Positions 10,937-22,060 of a DNA stretch of 64,000 nucleotides are shown piece after piece. The DNA comes from Pezizomycotina sp. ARF18 (lineage: Eukaryota; Ascomycota): the NCBI GenBank assembly GCA_002224055.1, contig AZLU01000031.1, forward strand, positions 186,001 to 250,000, read 5' to 3'. The notes beneath the pieces were generated by a model. The model was given only the letters and a program-made list of their open reading frames with translations. It was not told the DNA's origin and ran no database searches. Numbering within the stretch: position 1 is the stretch's first letter; every line of letters begins with the position of its first letter. Position numbers and translations under genes: made by a program.

Positions 10937-11267
10937 TTATGTTTCCTCGGTCATTAACTGTAGAGCCTTACAATCTACAGCACCGAAAGTATCGCGGATA
11001 ACTTCGGGGTTTATATCGACGTTTATAGCGTTTTCTGGTTCGATGATTGTGAACCTAGCGTCGTTAGTCAACATATATCATAAGTAAGTGTTCGCCGCCT
11101 TCTTGGCCACCTTCTTGGCTCCTCTCCAGATTCAAACCCTTTGGCTTGTGGATGGTTCGAAACTCTGTGGAATCCGTTATCGCATTTATATCCTCCCAAT
11201 GAGCTTCGCCAATATCTTCCGATGCTATGGTTGATCCAACAGTTACAGTATCGGTGAGACCGTACAA
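10937..11267 (-). CDS. Unassigned small acidic protein, weak
   Basis: The minus-strand reading TVGSTIASEDIGEAHWED... continues to a Gln/Gly/Glu-rich tail near 11080. A TTGACTAAC...GCTAG segment (branch and acceptor-like) at about 11045-11065 precedes a second coding-like piece, RFTIIEPENAINVDIN, that ends at a TAA at 10937-10939. Total coding would be about 90 residues plus an undefined start, since upstream sequence runs into a (TAAAA)n microsatellite at 11418-11450. No family is recognised. Protein-like composition and the plausible intron end are the only evidence. Confidence 0.3.
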
Positions 11268-11417
11268 TTAGCGACCACAGGCGGGGCCAAGGGCCAGGCG
11301 GATATGATTCCAACTTGTCGTAAGTGCTTTTGTGTAACTGAATGAAGATCGCCGTCTTTGTTATTGAAATTTTCAGAATTTTTATCCTACTCAGCAGTAA
11401 CTTGATGCTTCGGCCTC

Positions 11418-11450
11418 TTAAAATAAAATAAAATAAAATAAAATAAAAAA
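11418..11450. repeat. (TAAAA)n microsatellite
   Basis: About six tandem TAAAA units followed by an A run. A similar pentanucleotide array in the opposite orientation is near 7940-7980. Confidence 0.8.
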
Positions 11451-11469
11451 AGTTACATTTCAAGTTCAC

Positions 11470-13741
11470 AATGGCGAATATAACCAGGTGTCATAGATAC
11501 CTGGCGTCTTTTTCCTGACTCTAAGTTACTATATATAAACATTTACAGACCGGATAGCTTATCCAGTACCGACAAGTAGGCGCCGAGAAGGCCAAGTACT
11601 GAACGTAACGAAAGGTTAGATGGCATAGATGGGCTGCCGATCTATGAACTTCTACGGACAAAGATTGGATACCGTGGCGATGTTTTCAAGACAAATGAAC
11701 AGTATAGGGACTGGTTATACAGTACATCAACATCGATGTGTTCTTACAAGGTGGTTTGAAAATGGTAAGATTGGCACACACCTAACCAGTGTAACAGATC
11801 AACATTATTGTACAAAGATTTCTGCTTGTCCTGACTGGATCCGCTTCGTGCATATATCGTTACACTACGATTAACGTCAAGTTATGTGGTAACGGCTCAG
11901 CGTAAAGATCAGCCGAGACAGATTGTAAACCAAAACTTCGGTTAAGCGGTTTCCAGTATTTCGTGTGACCATCTTTATGTATAATGACCTCTTCGATTCT
12001 TTCGGACTTAAGCTGGAAACAACTCTGGACGGTTTTACATGCCCGTAACGCTGGTCTCTATTTCGGCGTATAGAGCCGAATGACTTGATTTCATGAAAGT
12101 GCATCATTTCATGGCCGATATAATGCAATCGAACCATACTTCGGACCTGCCCGAATATACCATCAACGTGGATTTGATATCTTTATATTGCTACGCCAAG
12201 CGAATAAATCGACAAAACGAAAAATACCCTTGGTAAACCGCGAAGCGCTGTCTGTGCAAATCCTTGCCATCTTTGCTTGCGGAATTTTCTCTGGGGTTAC
12301 ATTTGAAGATCGGGGTAAACGGAACAGGCAGTCCAAGAACAGTAAAGAATCTGTAATTCCCAGGGTTTATTGAAAACGCTAGTAAATAGCTTCATTACGT
12401 GTCGATTCAGCGAAAGGGAACCGCCTACGTACGCACGCGGGTAGCTAGACTGTCGCTGCCGAGATCCATGGATCGAGTTCCGATGGTTGTAAACATCGGA
12501 GAGTGAGTTCGAGAACTATACATATCGGTCCTGTCATATATCCTATGCAATATAGAAGCACTTCAATTATGATTACCATGTGTTTGAATATCGGTTTCAA
12601 ATGATTTTTATAATCTGGTGTTATAAGGCTCTTTTTGGTAAGCCTGGCCTAATTTCACTGCGTCGGGACTCCAAACAGACGAGGAAACATCGCGATCCCT
12701 GGATGGGTTTATATACATCCTACATGTATAAACATTCCCTTGTGTATCCCGGTGACATCCGAGCCATATAGGTTTGATAAGCTCAAGAGCCATGAGAAAC
12801 ATCACGGAAAGCTTAGCTGGAATGGAATCACTGTGATTTAACATGGACACCAATGAGAGATCGCGCTCATATCCCGCATGAAGTAATTGTTCTCTGATCA
12901 TTCCCCTATTACGACCTTGACAACGAAGAATTGAAGAATACGCTGGCTTAGAAGCATTTAATCGTTCTCACGCGCGGATCTGGCAGAAGTCTAGGATATA
13001 CTTACCCCCTTAACAACCAAATCCCGTCTGGTGGTTCCTGATTTGTGAGGTGCATTGAGCCTGTCTCGCCTAGATTGTCCTTCCGGACGGTTTCAAGAAG
13101 GTGGGTTTCCTCCAAGCAATCAAGCCTCTCCCGAAAGGAATATAGGGAATATAAGAAAATTAACGCTAATCCCTCGGGAACCGGTGAAATTTTCTTGCTG
13201 CTAACAATAGTATGAGTTAATAAAAACTTTGTATTATACATATACTTTAACTCCATTACAACCCTACCAGACCTTTGAGCGGAATTTTTCTTTTTCTTTT
13301 TTACGAGCGTCCCTGTTCCTTTCGTATTTTAGAAATTACATCCTGTAATGTTATTATAGAAGAGAAAATTTCTTTCTCCTGTTTTATTAAGCACTTTTCA
13401 CACTCGTTTAACCCCCAACCCCCTTTTTTTCACGCTCGTTTTCTGTTGTTTTTCTTTTGTAAATCGTGGTTTGTGTTCATCTCCAAGTCTTGTCCCACGT
13501 TCTTGTACGCTATTGACTGGGAAGAAGACCATAACCGAAGAATTAGGACGTTTTTTCTCGCGTTTAAGGAGAGACTTGGAGCCTCTTCATGCAATATACG
13601 GTGCAATAGAGACAGTGGTCCGCTTTGCGTGTCCGCGACGTTGTCTTTGTTTCCCCCCATTCTCGACGTCTTACACGAAACATTCTTTTAGTTTACCGAG
13701 AACCCGTTGGTCCTTGGTCCTTCGTTCCGCATTAACTAACC
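11470..13741. other. Gene-free interval and pyrimidine-rich promoter region
   Basis: Short frames on both strands (11629-11874, 11877-12137, 12608-12901, 13002-13256) lack motifs, splice support or family resemblance. The last 450 bp (13275-13740) are T/C-rich on the plus strand, as in many fungal promoters, and lie directly before the ATG at 13742. The 138- and 142-codon frames inside them are probably promoter or 5' UTR artefacts. Confidence 0.5.
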
Positions 13742-15289
13742 ATGAAAACGACAATGCAATCATGGACTCAGTTCACCCTACTCGCCTCCCTCCTCCTCTC
13801 CCTCCCGCTTCCATCGACATGTCAATCGCCCGTTTCTGCCACTCTTCCTCCATCCGCAATCCCGACAAGTTCGAATCTGACGAACCAGGGCAGTCCTGAC
13901 CGGAGTGATAACCGACCTTGCTATTTTCCTGATGGATCGCAAGCCGCATACTACGATGGATACCGTGCCTGTCCGTCTCTTCCGGGAGAGCACGCGATGT
14001 GTTGCAAGACGTACCTCAGGGTGAAAACGTGCCGTCAGAGTACTGCCTGAACGGACTCTGCTACGCCCCAAGTTCCAATAAAGCGTTCTCCGAAAGTATA
14101 TTTAGGAGGCCTGCACGGATCCGACGTTTTCGGCGCCGGAGTGCCTAAGGGTTTGCACGGATTGAGTATGTAATTGATTAGAGATTAGATGTTTTCCCAT
14201 TCATGTTATTGGATTATTTTGATTTTGCTTGCTTGTTTATTCACTAACGCGTTGATTCGGTTTAGTTGCCGGTGTTCCCGGAATGAACCACGGCGTAAAC
14301 GTCCGACAGTGTGACAATAGCAACATGTTCTGCTGCGGTATGGCTGGTCAAAAAGATACGGACGAATGTTGCAATAGTGGAAAGGGTTCGGTATAAGTTT
14401 CACGAGCGGGATACCGATCGTAAAGAATTTCACGGGTCCTCCAGAAACGCCGACGCCGTCCGCGGCACGCTCCTCCGATGGAACACCAGTCTCATCCAGC
14501 GACGCGGCATTATCTCCGACAAGTAAATCGACCATGAAAAGCAATCCAGGATAATAGCAGGTATAGCAGCCGTAGTGGTATTGTTAATCGCCCTGTTGCG
14601 GTGGGAATTTTATGGCATCGTCAACGCAAGAGATGGAAGAAGAGGAGCAAGGAGGAGGTTTATAGCCAGTTCCATAATCGATCTTCCGTGTTGGTAGCGT
14701 CGGATTCGGTCCTTGGAATGAAAGCGGAGTTGGACGCGTCGGCGAGGCGGATAGATGAACTGGATGGGACGCCGAGGGCGGAAATGTTCGCGCCGCGACC
14801 AATGTCTGAGATGGAATCCGCCATGCCGTCGCCGATTAGCCGACCGGGCACGGCTGGTGTCAGTCGGATGAGCACGATGATGACAGAGAGGTCCGACAGG
14901 CCGATATCGGAATTAATGGGTGTACAACTGATAGCCGCGGAGAGGTTTTCGAGTTGGATTCTGCGGAGGTTTCGAAGGATAGTTTAAAGAGCGGTCGAAG
15001 CTCACCTTTATCCAAGCACGTCCAATCAGCGTCGAGTGGATCTCGATCGTCGAATTCGTCTAGTTCTTCATCGAGCGGTTCTTTAAGACCTACGGGTGAC
15101 CCGTTATCGCTGTTACACCCTGCTTTGTTACCGCATCCGACAATGCCTTCTCAACCTTCTTCTCCAACGACGACTGCCCGTTTACCGGTCCGAGCGTTAT
15201 CTTTAAGGGTTCCAGATCTTTCGCTTGGCGATATTTCGCCGCCGGAAGTCCCTAAAAGAGCAAAATCAGAGTCACAAAAACGTCCGTGA
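13742..15289 (+). CDS. Cysteine-rich ectodomain, single-pass membrane protein with Ser-rich tail
   Basis: The ATG at 13742 starts a signal peptide (TLLASLLLSLPLPSTCQ), followed by a Ser/Thr/Pro linker and a Cys-rich ectodomain: CYFPDG, CPSLPGEHAMCC, YCLNGLC, then PTFSAPECLRVCTD. An intron at 14166-14265 (GTATGT donor, CACTAAC branch, TTTAG acceptor) leads to GVPGMNHGVNV, MFCCGMAGQKD and CCNSGKG. A Ser/Thr stalk, one membrane helix (IAGIAAVVVLLIALL, about 14560-14605), a basic stop-transfer patch (RQRKRWKKRSK) and a cytoplasmic tail with KAELDASARRIDELDG follow, ending Ser-rich at 15289. This layout matches fungal cell-wall-facing proteins that share the CYYPDG...CC ectodomain and an RK-rich tail; a surface-sensor role is inference. 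The frame changes about five times, at least once where TTT reads TT, so the sequence may carry indel errors. Confidence 0.65.
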
Positions 15290-16194
15290 ACGATCAATGT
15301 ACTTCGAACCAACAGTTAGAAAAGTTGTGGCTCCGCGAGAAGGGAAGGACCACAGACTATCAGTCCGTTTCAGTAGCGATACTTCATACGTGGCGTCCGT
15401 GGCCTGGTCATATCTATCACTACATCTAGCCTCCAGCGTAAATACGAATGGAATATTCCTGTCTTCCAGTGGCAATTGTTTATATATCCAACATTTCACT
15501 CTTATTCCAAACACTATCCGCTTTGTCTGTCTTGCATGGCGTAGTGTATGAATTTTCATGCAGTCTGAAGGAGTTTTACTTTTCTCAATTTGTTATTGTT
15601 GTTATTTGCAGCGTGCATCAAAAAACCACTTAATTTATAGTTAGATATTGATGTTATACGGTACATCATATTATCTGGTTAATTTAATATCTCATATATC
15701 TAATAAACAAAGAGATAGCAAACTCTCTTGCTATGTAAATAGGTAATTGAATACCTTTTCCAATAGTCCTCAGAGAAAGTCCAATTCTACATCGGACTTG
15801 CCTCGCGCGGTTGGTATTATTATCAACCAGCTCATCATGCACGTACCCGAACGTCCAAGCGAAGCGGCACTATAGACACGTAGGCCGGAAAGCTTCGCCG
15901 CGAAGGATTCAAAGAGTGTAGGAGTCCTGGAAGCAACGGAGATTGCTGTAGGGATAGGGTAAGGCTGAGTGAAAATTTTCACGGTGAATAATGCCCCATC
16001 GAAGATAGAAATGCGGTCCGTTTAGGACTAGAATATAACTGCGATGGTAGAGAATGCAACGTTTGCGTCTTCAGCAAATCTCTACGATTATATCACGTCT
16101 TTCATAGCCAAAAGCTAAACGACCATTCTTCTAACTTCTCAGAGCGATTTCTTGATCCTCTATTGATCCTCCATCACTCCGAAGAAACTTCCCC
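15290..16194. other. Intergenic, no gene recognised
   Basis: AT-rich with short frames only. The minus-strand frame 15770-15982 (70 codons) has no motif. The last 50 bp before 16195 are C/T-rich, consistent with a promoter or 5' leader of the next gene. Confidence 0.5.
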
Positions 16195-18070
16195 ATGCCT
16201 CTACCGTTCGGTTTCGGTATTGGCGACATTGTCGCGGTCCTGAGTCTGCGCTGGCAGCTGAAGGAAGCATTTAATTCTGCCTTTGCCGCTTCTTCGGAAT
16301 ATTGCTCCCTCGAAGCTATGGCCGCTTACGAGCATAGCTTGATGGCTTGCAAAGACCTCGTAACAGAGTCGCTACCTAAACTCGGACGTGAACTATCACC
16401 TCATGATAGGTCGGTGGGGTATGACCTCCGTCACATCCTAAAGCTCAGCAAAGAAACTATGGATAGATTCCTGAGAGAGAACAAGTTATATACCGACAAT
16501 TTTCTCAAAGCGCGTTGCAATCGTAGCAAGACCACACAATTTGCAAAGGTTAAATGGGTCTTTCACCGATCTGAAGTGCAAGAGTTGGAGAGTAACATGA
16601 AGTCACACGTCACTCAATTTAAACTTTCCACGATTATACTTTCCTCGTAAGCCAATATCTTCTAACCTGGAGGAATCCCCGAAGAGCTAATTCTCGTGGT
16701 ACTTACATAGGCGTCTTGCAAATCAATCTCCCCAAGACTCCCTGGTGGCAGTGAAAAGAGTAGAGTTATCAGTAGCGGATCTCAAAAATTATATGAGAAA
16801 TATGCGGAATGTTATCGAGAAGAAATTTACAATGCCGGCAATTATGGGTACCCATGGTCTAGAACCGGGTTTACCTCCAGCGATAGCCCGATTGTATTAA
16901 AGGATCCGTTGGGAAGGTGTCTCCTTCCGTTTCTTTTCTGTACCACTCGAAAAGTGAGCGAATCCTCTGCCGTATTTGTGATATTATACGAAAGTAAATA
17001 ATGTAAACCGAAGAAAAGAAGGGAGAGAGAGAGAGAAGAGAAAAGGGAAAGAGAACAAATAGAGGAAATTGACTTAGTACCAAATTAGCAATTCTGCGGC
17101 CTTTTAGAGCTTGCCTTCGATAACTGTCCACGATGTGAAGAAGTGATCCAGGGAGAATTTACCTTAACAAGAGACAAAGACGGAAAACATATCAAAGCGC
17201 TTCAGTGGCAGGGTGACCTAGCACCAGGCGAGTCTCTGACCATGGGCATCATCATTAGAAGGACTCGATCGTCATTAGCGTCCTCTTTGACCGGCTCCTG
17301 GGACGACATCAACGACTGCTGGGCTAGCGGCTACCGCGTCGTGGGAAAATCACGCGGTCCGGAGAGGTGGTTAAGAATGAAAGTGGATGAATCTGCAAAG
17401 GCAATCGAGAATGGTGCACCGGATGCCAGACTCCCGTTTGGTTTTCTAGCGGAGACGATGGGACTCAGTGGTGAGAGTGTACCATGAGAGTATTCATTTT
17501 GTTTTCTCAGGCTTTGATGAGAACTAACCTAATAGCTGGAGATAGCCCCAAATGCTTCCACTATATGGAGCTGATACGATGCGAACGACGTATACAATTA
17601 GCCCCACGTCCACTGTTACCGTTTCAAGAGGCTTCGATGCTTTCGGATGAAGATAAGGAAAATCTCGGTACCGAAAAGGAAGGTTATCTGCCGTTGGGAG
17701 CGAAAAGACAAAATCCGAATAAAATCTTCAAGCGAGTGACAATAGTTTCCGAGTTGTGGGAGCCAGCGTGGTGGAATGCCGTCAGCGCAACTTTTCCAAA
17801 TCGACTGACTGGAGAGCAGTACGATCCAACCCCTTTGCACATTGCCGTAGTCTCGGGTAAACCGGACCCTGTAAAAGAGGTTCTGTTTAAAGGAGATGTT
17901 TTCTTTCCCGATCTAGATTATTCGGATCCAGAAGGGCGATTTGGATACTCGGCTTTGGAATATGCTCAAAGATTGAAAGATTGGAGAGACCGGATGTCGT
18001 CCGATTATTGAAGGAGGCAAGAGCCAGACCTGTTTTCGACGACTCGCCAGAGCTACGAGGGAGAGGATAA
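16195..18070 (+). CDS. STAND-N-like, ubiquitin-like and ankyrin multidomain protein, frame-broken
   Basis: The ATG at 16195 opens MPLPFGFGIGDIVAVLSL, the typical start of the helical N-terminal domain of fungal STAND and PigL_N-type proteins, which runs about 150 residues to a stop at 16648. Coding resumes near 16740 with SQKLYEKYAECYREE and then SPIVLKDPLGRCLLPFLFC. The latter resembles the fungal ubiquitin-like domain (ULD_2 type, DALGR...P). An intron at 16954-17107 (GTGAGC...TTTTAG) joins it to CPRCEEVIQGEFTL and LQWQGDLAPGESL. Then come an unassigned linker and one or two ankyrin-like repeats near 17825-18000 (YDPTPLHIAVVSG, GYSALEYAQRLKDW). It ends KEARARPVFDDSPEL with a stop at 18068-18070. 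There is no NTPase domain. A signalling or scaffold role is inferred. It may be one gene with the next entry. Confidence 0.55.
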
Positions 18071-19259
18071 AGGAAGATACTATCCTATTATCCGAACTAC
18101 TTCCGGAATTCTTCTATTTATCGGTGCGGTATAGCCACGGCTTCGGCGGTTTTCCTTGGGATGAATTGACAAAAGGGCTTTCCCAAATGTGTATCAACAA
18201 GAAGTTTCCTTTGCGGCTCATCTTCGGCTCTGCAGTGTTTCTAGATATCCGTCATATACTGCGAGAGCGAGTAAGTGACGGTTTGGACGAATTAAAGCAG
18301 TTCGGCTTCGCGTCGAAGGCAAATATTCTGATCACACTCAGGGACATCCAACGGCGATCCTCGGTAAATTGGCACGAGTCCTACACGCGCGAAGTTGAAG
18401 AAACTGCCAAAGAATCGACCTCTGGATTCTCGGCGACGTCATGAAGATCCTCAAAAAAGGAGAGGTTCTTAGCACTCCTTCGCGAAACTATTCTCAACCC
18501 CGGGAAGATGCCTTCTACCTCTTCTCGCGCCACCCGCTGCTGTGCGGGATCCTGAAATTCTATTTTACGCTCATTATTCGAGATATAGGAGTTAAACTAT
18601 CAGCGGCGTGGGGCAGCATCATATACGTGTCTCACTTATACAACGCCGTTCTCCAATCCCGGAATCTGACACTTCAATGGCCCAATATGGAATTATTTAT
18701 GGACATATAAGGTGGTGTTCCGCCGACAAAGGCCTGCTTCAATGGAAGACTGTTTCATTGCCTATGTTACTATGACGGGCATGGGCAACGTTATAGTAGG
18801 TCCGGGTCTAAACTGGGATAAAATGTCTGCGATCGTGCAGATTTTTGGGGACCGTTACATGCATGCCACAACTCAGGAATGGACCGTCCAGAGTATAGAA
18901 AGGCTTTTCGGCGGCCTCGTCCGTTCCAGTGGAGTCTCCGCGGTTGACTTGCTTCGCCGTCTGAGCGCCATTATGGCTGAGGAAACAACGAAGCTCGTTA
19001 TGACTACCTATCCATACACAGGAGAGGGCTGAAGTTTCTCTTCAGACTCAACGAGCCGCTCGTGGAGAAGTTTAGGGCGGCCTATGGGGACTAGTACCTT
19101 GAAAAAGAAGATTAGGTATCTAGTATCATCGGGTATATACTGGGTATCGAAGCGCTTGGTGGGAGCCCTATGATTAAGGTAACGGCGGAGCAATTTCAAC
19201 GTCTCATTGGACAAGAGGGTAGCGTCGAGATAAAAAGCTTCAAAGCACTAGATAGATAA
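18061..19259 (+). pseudogene. DUF6604-like C-terminal region, broken
   Basis: Coding-like sequence runs ERIKEDTILLSELLPEFF, RYSHGFGGFPWDELTKGLSQ, AVFLDIRHILRERV, RHPLLCGILKFYF, AAWGSIIYVSHLYNAV, LTLQWPNMELFMDI, and after two further blocks SSIIGYILGIEAL before a stop at 19257-19259. These blocks, in this order, fit what I recall of the C-terminal two-thirds of large fungal DUF6604 proteins (FPWE...LDIHHILR...HPLLCGL...AWGSI.YTAHLYNA...WPDME). No DUF6604 N terminus is seen upstream; the ankyrin gene directly adjoins. There are several frame changes plus two in-frame TAG codons near 19093 and 19114 that are not simple length errors, so I call it a pseudogene. The biochemical role of the family is unknown. 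Confidence 0.5.
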
Positions 19260-20722
19260 ACTCTCCTGGGGCTTCTGCTCGCGAATTAACTTGCGGCCAG
19301 TTAAAGCAGAAGTTTATTTTCTAGTAACTACATTGCTTCTTGATAGCGGATACAATCTATAATATTTGGCGTCTAAGAGGATTTTTGTGACGGGTGCCAT
19401 AAGAATCGTGAACGCTGCTTTGATTGGATGGAAAGTGATGAACAAATACGATAAGAGACATCGGTACTGGGACATTAAATCATACCTTAGATCGATGCCT
19501 ATAGATGCGAAATCCATGGTCAAATATATGATGCATCCATTTGAACACTGGACGGATGGAACGAATTATGTTCAGACAACGCTTAATCGAATTCTGTGGT
19601 TCTTGAGCTCTGCTCCTTCGTGACGCATGTTTGGACAATTAGTGCTCTCGCCGGGAAAATAAGCACGCGTGATGTTCCCTCATTTATGAAGTAGCCAGAT
19701 GAAAATGTTTTTGGGTTTGATGAAACTAGCCTCCGTAACGTCATAAGCCCGTTTCTTCCCTCTTTTATCGCACAAATGTTCAGTCTTGCTAGATTTCCCA
19801 GTTAATAAGACAAGCACACACCCGCGTCTCAGAAGCCAGTCATGCTTAGGATACGCTTTCAAGCTGGCCTTATATCCAGTGCCGATAACGAAGGCCCTGG
19901 GTCAAATATCATACATGATCACAATCGAAGTTTGTCTTAACGGTTTGCCGGTCATTATACTTTCTGATGAGAGACCGACTGCCGGTGCGAATCTGAAATA
20001 CTGTTCAAACTCGGGGGATTTGCAAATTGCAAAAGACGTATTCTGCACTCCAGACCAAAGACCCGTCCGAAATGCATTGGCTTTGCCCCAGGCTTTCAAG
20101 TACTACCGGAGTAGGACTCCCATGTCATTCTTGAAGTGTTCAATATCTTGATGTATATCAATGCATAAGGCACAATCAATTTTAGCATAGATTTCTCGTG
20201 ATTAATCACCTTTTGCGTCGAAAGTACAAAAACAATTAGACGGTCAAGCTACTTTGGTGAGCTTAAGATGCTAGTACTATCTTAAGTTTATGTCTAAATC
20301 AGGTCCCTAAAGAAGGAGAACGGTTTAAGAGCGTAACGATGGCCGGTTATACAGTAGGACTTGACATTTAGCTCAAGTTTCGAGGTCGTGATATCTCGCT
20401 TCAGAACTCCCAAATATACCTCATGTTGCTACAAAGATAACTTGAACTCCATGGTTAGAGTCGTATCTCTCGAGCATGTTGTCTAATATCCTGATACTCC
20501 AGCCTGAGTCTCTTGAAGGATAATAGAAGCAGCACCGTTGGTATTTATTTGGAATAGCCATACCTGTATCGACTGCTCTCTTTTTGATTTTTTTTAGATC
20601 AACCAAGAAAGCTTTACACTACCTAGAGCTCTACATCGATACCATTATTAACAAAAAGAATTAGGAGAATCTTATAGCAAACTATACCGCAATATAAGAA
20701 AAATCAGGAAGAAAGAAAGGTT
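19260..20722. other. Intergenic with unassigned frames
   Basis: Plus-strand frames at 19366-19623 (85 codons) and 19786-20151 (121 codons) have normal-looking composition but no recognised motif, signal peptide or intron ends. A minus-strand frame overlaps each of them. They could be decayed exons downstream of the DUF6604-like remnant. Nothing else seen. Confidence 0.4.
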
Positions 20723-21415
20723 ATGGCTAAGATCGAACTATGGGCTCGGCCTGCCACTAAAAGGGACCTCGCAGAAATTCTGGAGATCAACGCAGCAGCT
20801 TTCAAGGACGACCCTAACGCCGGACAAACAGGGAACGTTCCTGGAAACACGGCCTGGAGTGCCAATCCAGGCCCGACGGTAATTACTCGGTCACCGTAGC
20901 AGTCGACGGTGCAGAGAAGATCGTGGGTTGTATAATGTGGGAATATGTGGGTGACTGCCTCATGGACCCTTGGCCTTTTACCGACGGTTTCGGGGAAAAT
21001 AGTGAAAGGATTCGGGACCGTCCCGGTGGTGTACTACGTATGTAACACTATGATACCCCTCTGGGGTTTTCCTAAAGAATAGACTGGGAAGCGAGATATT
21101 AACTGCCTCATTTTAAAAACAGCTATCGAATGGCTCGCTGTTCGTCCCGAGTACCAGGGATACGGCATAGGGCGCGCCATCGTCAACATCGGAATAAGAG
21201 CTTGTGAGAAATTTCATGCGGAACGTATTTATCTATCCTCGGTAGCCGGGGCAGTAGGCTTCTATAGGAGCATGGGGTTCAAGGAAATAGAAGGCAATCG
21301 TGGGTTTACGTTGAAAATATCTCCGAGCGGTGACGAGCCTAAGTCATTTAGAAGGTCGTTTGAGAAATATTTCTTCGAGAAGGCATACTTGGGTGAGTTC
21401 GAAAGGAGGAGATAG
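20723..21415 (+). CDS. GNAT-family N-acetyltransferase
   Basis: The ATG at 20723 begins MAKIELWARPATKRDLAEIL, the usual first strand and helix of the GNAT fold. The core strand reads SVTVAVDGAEKIVGCIMWEY. An intron at 21038-21122 (GTATGT donor, TTAAC branch, ACAG acceptor) joins in frame to motif A, LAVRPEYQGYGIGRAIV. This carries the Q-x2-G-x-G acetyl-CoA pyrophosphate loop. Motif B, AVGFYRSMGFKEI, follows. The stop is at 21413-21415. The protein would be about 200 residues, normal for a single-domain GNAT. It transfers acetyl from acetyl-CoA to an amine; the substrate cannot be told. One frame change lies near 20873 where a CCC probably should be CCCC; otherwise the domain is complete. Single plus-strand gene with gene-free flanks. 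Confidence 0.75.
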
Positions 21416-22060
21416 AGATAATGTCCGTGGGGTGTACAGTACCAGGTATATACGGCGTCCGTCTTGATCCCCTATCATGGTCAATCGGGAGCATACTGAA
21501 CTGCAAGTCTTGCCGCCCGGGCCGCAGGGCAGCCCGTGAGGATCTAATTCTATTTTTGGTCATTTAAATTTATACCTCCTTATGCTTTCAGAAACTGGAC
21601 CGTTTTTCCTTTCGTTTATAACAAACATTTATTACGCAATTCATTTTTCTTTTCATAGATATGTATATGCCTTTTGCTTTTCATTGCAGATGCTACCATG
21701 CATATAGCATGTTGATAACATGTTAGGAGAACTATTCACGTCCCCTCTCCACAGTACTAGCAGCATCAGGATGATGTGGAACATCCGAGAATAATAAGAG
21801 GATATTTATTTACTTTATTTATTTATTTTATTTATTTATTTATTTCTTTTTAGCCCTAACCCTCAAAATAAATTCTTAATAAAATAAAAACGACTCAACG
21901 CTCGCCCGCAAACACAAAATATTCAAACAACCTACAAGGCTCATACGAACAAACAACGATCGTTAACTATCACTACTATTACTACTGCATGGTAGCAATG
22001 GTCCCAGATACTTCGCGATGAATAACATGAACATTCCCCTCCAGTTCATGCTGAACATCC
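21416..22060. other. Intergenic with (TTTA)n microsatellite
   Basis: Includes a TTTA/TTTATT low-complexity array at about 21807-21850. The minus-strand frame 21348-21563 overlaps the end of the acetyltransferase gene and is antisense. No gene supported. Confidence 0.55.

Noticed and set aside
13275-13899. Overlapping plus-strand frames of 138 and 142 codons
   Set aside because: They lie in the pyrimidine-rich promoter and the first exon of the Cys-rich membrane protein in the wrong frame.
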